Part shown: positions 60,567 through 64,000 of the stretch, one piece after another
Numbering within the stretch: the stretch's first letter is position 1
Layout of the letters: every line of letters starts with the position of its first letter
Assembly (NCBI RefSeq): GCF_024714475.1
Contig: NZ_JAMZMI010000002.1
Coordinates: 186,001 to 250,000 of the forward strand
Reading direction: 5' to 3'
Origin: Marinoscillum sp. MHG1-6
GTDB taxonomy: Bacteria; Bacteroidota; Bacteroidia; Cytophagales; Cyclobacteriaceae
Length of the DNA: 64,000 nucleotides
The notes under the pieces: generated by a model
Databases searched by the model: none
What the model was told of the DNA's origin: nothing
The model's input: only the letters and a program-made list of their open reading frames with translations
Made by a program: the position numbers and the translations under genes

Positions 60567-61187
60567 TCAGGAATTCAAAACACTATCAGAACCAATCATA
60601 AGCATCATTAGCCCTGTACTATACCAGTCAATTACCTTCGAGTCATCATACCTGCCCTCCAGCTCACTCTTAATTTTCTTCAATGCGGTCTTGACGTGAT
60701 ACTTTACCGTGTCTACGGATATTCCTAATTCTGTTGCTACTTCCGAATATTTCATCCCTTTTTCACGAACAAGAGAAAATACCAGTGAACAGGTGTCAGG
60801 GAGATCAGCTATCACCTGGTGTAAAAACTCATCCAATTCTTTGCCCACCATTAAATCTTCAGGGTTGACTTTATCTATTGAATTAGCAACCTGATCGAAG
60901 TTTTCACTTTCGAACTGCAGCGGGTCCTGAGAAAGGCATCGGATTGCCTGATTTTTTGTGCTCGTAAAAAGATAGGATTTCAGCTCTCTGATTGAGCGTA
61001 GATTAGTTTGAGCGTTGTAAAGGTTAAAGAATACATCGGATACAACATCCTTTGCCAACGACTCAGATCTGGTAATCACAAGCGCATAGGCAAAGAGTCT
61101 ATCAAAGTACTCACGATACACCTCCTCGAAGTATTTTTTATCCTCGAGGTTGGGCTTTTTGTATTTAACGGTGAGAACTTTTTTCAC
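60567..61187 (-). CDS. ECF RNA polymerase sigma factor (SigK/RpoE-like)
   Basis: A 206-residue sigma-70 family protein with region 2 at about 18-88 (YREYFDRLFAYALVITRSES, KDVVSDVFFNLYN) and region 4 at about 128-180 (LPDTCSLVFSLVREKG, YSEVATELGISVDTVKYHVK). A tail of about 25 residues follows region 4. It lies upstream of FecR in the same direction, so it is the likely activator of the SusC/SusD block at 54191-59278 and perhaps of the second block, which has FecR but no sigma gene. Confidence 0.95.
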   Translation of the reverse strand: MKKVLTVKYKKPNLEDKKYFEEVYREYFDRLFAYALVITRSESLAKDVVSDVFFNLYNAQTNLRSIRELKSYLFTSTKNQAIRCLSQDPLQFESENFDQVANSIDKVNPEDLMVGKELDEFLHQVIADLPDTCSLVFSLVREKGMKYSEVATELGISVDTVKYHVKTALKKIKSELEGRYDDSKVIDWYSTGLMMLMIGSDSVLNS

Positions 61188-61470
61188 GATTTTCGCTCAG
61201 TTAGCAACATTCAAATATGACAAAAAAATCGATCCGATTTATCCATATTTTATGATTTCACTTAAATAAATCCTTTTCCAATCAAATATTTTCAAAGAAT
61301 AAACCCTTGCTTTAAGTGATGTTTTCATGTCGCAAATTCGCAAGCTCCACGAAAATACTACACAGTTTTTATCGAATTTCCGGTGCAGTCTTTTTTACGA
61401 AATTCATCTCAATTTGTACCGAATTTTGAAATTCCATCAACGAAAGATGAAGTATTAACATGTAGTCACA

Positions 61471-62133
61471 ATGACTAGCCAATTTAATCGCCAGCCAGGT
61501 GAGCCTGTTCAAATCTCACTTCAAAATATATTCGCTACATTCACAGAACAATCGTTTGCAGCATTGACCTTAGAAGAAGCCATAGAGAAACTTAAGAACG
61601 ATGACCAACGTGGGTTTGACCATGTTTTTCATCTTTACCATAAAAAGATTTTCTACTTCTGTATTCAAAAGGGATTAGATCAGGGGAGCGCCGAAGAAAT
61701 TGTTCAGGAGGTGTTTACTAAGCTATGGAGAGTTCGTAGTTCTTTGAATGCCCAGGGCAATATCCAATCCTACATTTATTCTATAGCCAAAAACACCATA
61801 CTTGATGAATTTAGGCGCAGGATAAAGCAAAAAGCCGCAGAGGAACATCAACTTCATTTACTTCAGCCTGTTAATAGTACTCAAAATGATGTAATCTTCA
61901 ACGAACTTAAGGACCTGATCAGAACTCAACTGGAACAAATGCCTGATAAACGCAGGTTGGTACTGGAAATGTCCAGGTTTGAGGGCCTGACAAACAAACA
62001 AATTGCTCATAAGATGGGCATATCCGTAAAAACCGTCGAATCACATCTCACACTTGCCTTACAGACCTTTCGGGAAGTACTCAAAAGATCTGAAATCATC
62101 TCTCTGGCTTTTATCTTCAGCTTACTCTTTTAG
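61471..62133 (+). CDS. ECF RNA polymerase sigma factor, Bacteroidota expansion type
   Basis: A 220-residue sigma-70 family protein read divergently from the previous one across 283 bp. It has an N-terminal extension of about 40 residues, region 2 (about 48-115, GFDHVFHLYHKKIFYFCIQK, SAEEIVQEVFTKLWRVR) and region 4 (about 150-205, MPDKRRLVLEMSRFEGLTNK, IAHKMGISVKTVESHLT). The C-terminal tail is hydrophobic (IISLAFIFSLLF), a trait of many PUL sigma factors in this phylum. No FecR gene follows; it overlaps the convergent hemN stop by 4 bp. It could be the missing partner of the FecR protein at 38080. Confidence 0.93.
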   Translation: MTSQFNRQPGEPVQISLQNIFATFTEQSFAALTLEEAIEKLKNDDQRGFDHVFHLYHKKIFYFCIQKGLDQGSAEEIVQEVFTKLWRVRSSLNAQGNIQSYIYSIAKNTILDEFRRRIKQKAAEEHQLHLLQPVNSTQNDVIFNELKDLIRTQLEQMPDKRRLVLEMSRFEGLTNKQIAHKMGISVKTVESHLTLALQTFREVLKRSEIISLAFIFSLLF

Positions 62134-63485
62134 ATTGTTTTACTGAAGGTTGGTAACTTTTTATCTTTTGCTTTCCACATTCTGACATCAAAGGGCATGC
62201 ATATATTCCGAATAAAAGGCCTTCCCTTATCTGTTACTTCTATACCAAAGTCTTTGAGTTCAATTAATTCATCCTCTTTAAGATTATCCAACATTTCAAA
62301 GTTGATGTTGAGCCCAAACCCATGAAGCTCCTCTTCAGTCCAGGAAGCCTGATAACGACAAATTAAGTCCAGGATTTTGCTCCTGACGATCAGGTCCTCC
62401 GTGGTCAGGTGATGTCCCTTCAGAATAGGCAATTGCCCCTCTTCTATTTTTTCATAATAGGCTTCCACGTTCTTCACATTCTGAGCAAATGAAGCCCAAG
62501 AATCACCAATCGCACTTACTCCAAGCCCAATAACCAGTTCTGTATGCTGGAGGCTATATCCCATAAAATTTCGATGCAAGTTTCCTTGCTCATATGCCTT
62601 AAATAACGCATCATCAGACAAGGAAAAATGATCCATTCCTATGTCCTTATAACCTCCTTCAGTCAACATTGCTTTACCCAATTCATAGAAACTGCATTTT
62701 TCACTACTATCAGGTAAATGCTCTTCAAATGATTTCTGCGCAGGTTTTAAATGAGGAATATGTGCATAGCTGTAGAAGGCTATTCGATCAGGTCTCAAAT
62801 TCAAGGTCTGCTCAATAGTCCTCCTAACCGTTTCTAATGTTTGACCCGGCAAACCATAAATCAAGTCATAGTTAACCGAAGTGAAACCAACTTCCCTGGC
62901 TGTCTCCGTAACTTCTTTGACTTTATGGTAAGGCTGAACACGATTAATTAGCTTTTGAACATACGGGTCAAAATCCTGTATACCAAAAGAGACTCTACGA
63001 AAACCTAACCGGTAAAGCGTTTCCAAGTGCTCTTGTGTAGTGTTATTAGGATGCCCTTCAAAAGCAAACTCATGATCCATCGACACATTACCAAAGCTTA
63101 ATATCCCCAGAATCAATTGTTCAAGATGTGTAGGAGAGAAAAATGTTGGTGTACCTCCGCCAAGATGAATTTCCTTAATTACCGGTTTGGACGGAAAACT
63201 GGCCACGTACATTGCCCATTCCTTCAGAACGGCATTGATATACTTAATTTCTACCTCGTGATTCTTTGTTATTCGTGTGTTGCATCCACAATAGGTGCAC
63301 AAGCTCTCACAAAAAGGCAAATGGATGTAGATACTCACTTCCTTACCTGAAGTCCAGAATGTATGGTTAATCGCATCCTTCCATCCCTCGATACTAAAAG
63401 ACTCTGAATCCCAGAAGGGAACCGTTGGATAGCTGGTGTATCGAGGCCCGGGAATATTATACTTTCTAATCAAATTGCTTTCCAT
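62130..63485 (-). CDS. hemN: Oxygen-independent coproporphyrinogen III dehydrogenase
   Basis: A radical-SAM enzyme that converts coproporphyrinogen III to protoporphyrinogen IX in haem synthesis without oxygen. The 451-residue length is typical of HemN. The cluster motif is YIHLPFCESLCTYCGC, with C59, C63 and C66 binding the 4Fe-4S cluster and C68 also conserved in true HemN. Further support comes from GPRYTSYPTVPFW at the N-terminus, LGGGTPTFFSP, FGIQDFDPYVQKLINRVQP, YGLPGQT and the late GMDHFSL. The C68 and N-terminal motif distinguish it from HemW. Confidence 0.96.
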   Translation of the reverse strand: MESNLIRKYNIPGPRYTSYPTVPFWDSESFSIEGWKDAINHTFWTSGKEVSIYIHLPFCESLCTYCGCNTRITKNHEVEIKYINAVLKEWAMYVASFPSKPVIKEIHLGGGTPTFFSPTHLEQLILGILSFGNVSMDHEFAFEGHPNNTTQEHLETLYRLGFRRVSFGIQDFDPYVQKLINRVQPYHKVKEVTETAREVGFTSVNYDLIYGLPGQTLETVRRTIEQTLNLRPDRIAFYSYAHIPHLKPAQKSFEEHLPDSSEKCSFYELGKAMLTEGGYKDIGMDHFSLSDDALFKAYEQGNLHRNFMGYSLQHTELVIGLGVSAIGDSWASFAQNVKNVEAYYEKIEEGQLPILKGHHLTTEDLIVRSKILDLICRYQASWTEEELHGFGLNINFEMLDNLKEDELIELKDFGIEVTDKGRPFIRNICMPFDVRMWKAKDKKLPTFSKTI

Positions 63486-63572
63486 CTTTCAAAGATTGGG
63501 AAAGCGAGAGCAGAGCCCAATGACTACCGAAAGCCAACTTCCTGACAAAAATCAGTTCTTTAACTATTTGAG

Positions 63573-64000
63573 CTAATCGTTTCTGGTATAGAATATCCTC
63601 CACAGCAATGACCATGTCTTTCCTCCATCTTCGGTCTTTTCCCAATCCCAGGTCATGCTATTTTCTTCGATATCATAGAACACCATTCGTTGTTGTTGTT
63701 GTTTTCCGTTCTTCTCAGTCACTGCCGTTGCAAACATCCTCTTGTCCCCATCAACAGCGCCGGTAAAATCAAAATACCCACCCTGATTATCAGACCATAC
63801 CTGCTTCCAGCGTTTGAATCTTTTCTGATAAACTGACATGCTCATCCCTTTAAATCCGGCACTCTTACCCCGGGTAATTCGAAAATTTTCAATGATTACT
63901 TTATCATCCAGGGATTTGGCAATTGTATTAGTTCCTAACACCTCCACACCATTCCCTTCATCCCAGGCGACCTGCCACTCCCCTACCCAGAAATCGAAAT
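63573..64000 (-). CDS. DUF1579-like protein, 5' end cut by window edge
   Basis: The frame is open from the right edge to a stop at 63573 (142 codons visible). It begins FDFWVGEWQVAWDEGNGVEV, the characteristic FDFWxGxW start of DUF1579-type domains, so the gene must extend past the window. A GTG-started frame at 63947 is internal and not the true start. The rest is a small beta-barrel-like sequence (SVYQKRFKRWKQVWSDNQGG, YFDFTGAVDGDKRMF, YDIEENSMTWDWEKTEDGG). Function unknown. Confidence 0.8.
   Translation of the reverse strand, partial: FDFWVGEWQVAWDEGNGVEVLGTNTIAKSLDDKVIIENFRITRGKSAGFKGMSMSVYQKRFKRWKQVWSDNQGGYFDFTGAVDGDKRMFATAVTEKNGKQQQQRMVFYDIEENSMTWDWEKTEDGGKTWSLLWRIFYTRND

Overview
The window reads as a chromosomal segment of a marine Bacteroidota, most likely a cytophagal (Flammeovirgaceae-like) bacterium. 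The evidence is three SusC-type receptors with two complete SusD partners, a hybrid two-component sensor, FecR/ECF-sigma pairs, many lipoproteins with the Bacteroidota lipobox, and promoters of the TTTG/TAnnTTTG type instead of the E. coli type. A formylglycine sulfatase, three sodium-linked membrane proteins (SSS symporter, NhaC antiporter, NaChBac-like channel) and a vanadium-haloperoxidase-like protein fit a marine life style. Genus is inference only; no rRNA or tRNA gene was seen.

Region 1 (1-12,381, all minus strand) is the right part of a polysaccharide utilisation locus (PUL) read leftward: GH130 enzyme, Na+/sugar symporter, S1 sulfatase, HTCS regulator, an unclassified clan-A-like glycosidase, then a SusC receptor cut by the window edge. 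The likely substrate is a sulfated glycan, perhaps containing mannose.

Region 2 (12,382-30,399) is mostly housekeeping or unlinked: a caspase-like/DUF1566 protein, a run of four envelope genes of unknown role (two small lipoproteins, a beta-barrel, an Ig-like lipoprotein), a voltage-gated sodium channel, a MORN-repeat lipoprotein, argD, a nonsense-interrupted four-helix-bundle gene set between inverted arms, proA-proB, an ABC-F ATPase, a sorbosone-dehydrogenase-like protein, a small lipoprotein, an MFS carrier and an NhaC antiporter.

Region 3 (30,449-61,187, all minus strand) is a large pectin-directed locus in two blocks. The upstream block is ECF sigma, FecR, SusC, SusD, GH95, an FG-GAP/ASPIC lipoprotein, a vanadium-haloperoxidase-like lipoprotein, an outer-membrane barrel, esterase, GH105, GH43, pectin methylesterase and a second esterase, closed by an intrinsic terminator. 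The downstream block is FecR, SusC, SusD, a third esterase and a divergent pectinesterase-like lipoprotein, closed by a UUCG hairpin. CE8, GH105 and GH43 point to pectin; the esterases would strip acyl groups, GH105 would remove unsaturated uronates and GH95 terminal fucose or L-galactose. No pectate lyase or polygalacturonase is present, so backbone cutting must be encoded elsewhere.

The most interesting signal is architectural. In both FecR-SusC intergenic gaps the plus strand, opposite to the genes, carries a perfect TAnnTTTG box at the susC start codon and a hairpin with a T-run 70-95 bp further on. This is the layout expected for cis-antisense small RNAs of the kind known from Bacteroides (DonS). 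In both blocks a GC-rich hairpin also lies between susD and the first enzyme gene. The HTCS-controlled locus at the left shows no comparable hairpin-plus-T-run next to its susC start.

Region 4 (61,188-64,000) holds a divergent ECF sigma gene, a HemN-type coproporphyrinogen dehydrogenase and the 3' part of a DUF1579-like gene cut by the right edge.
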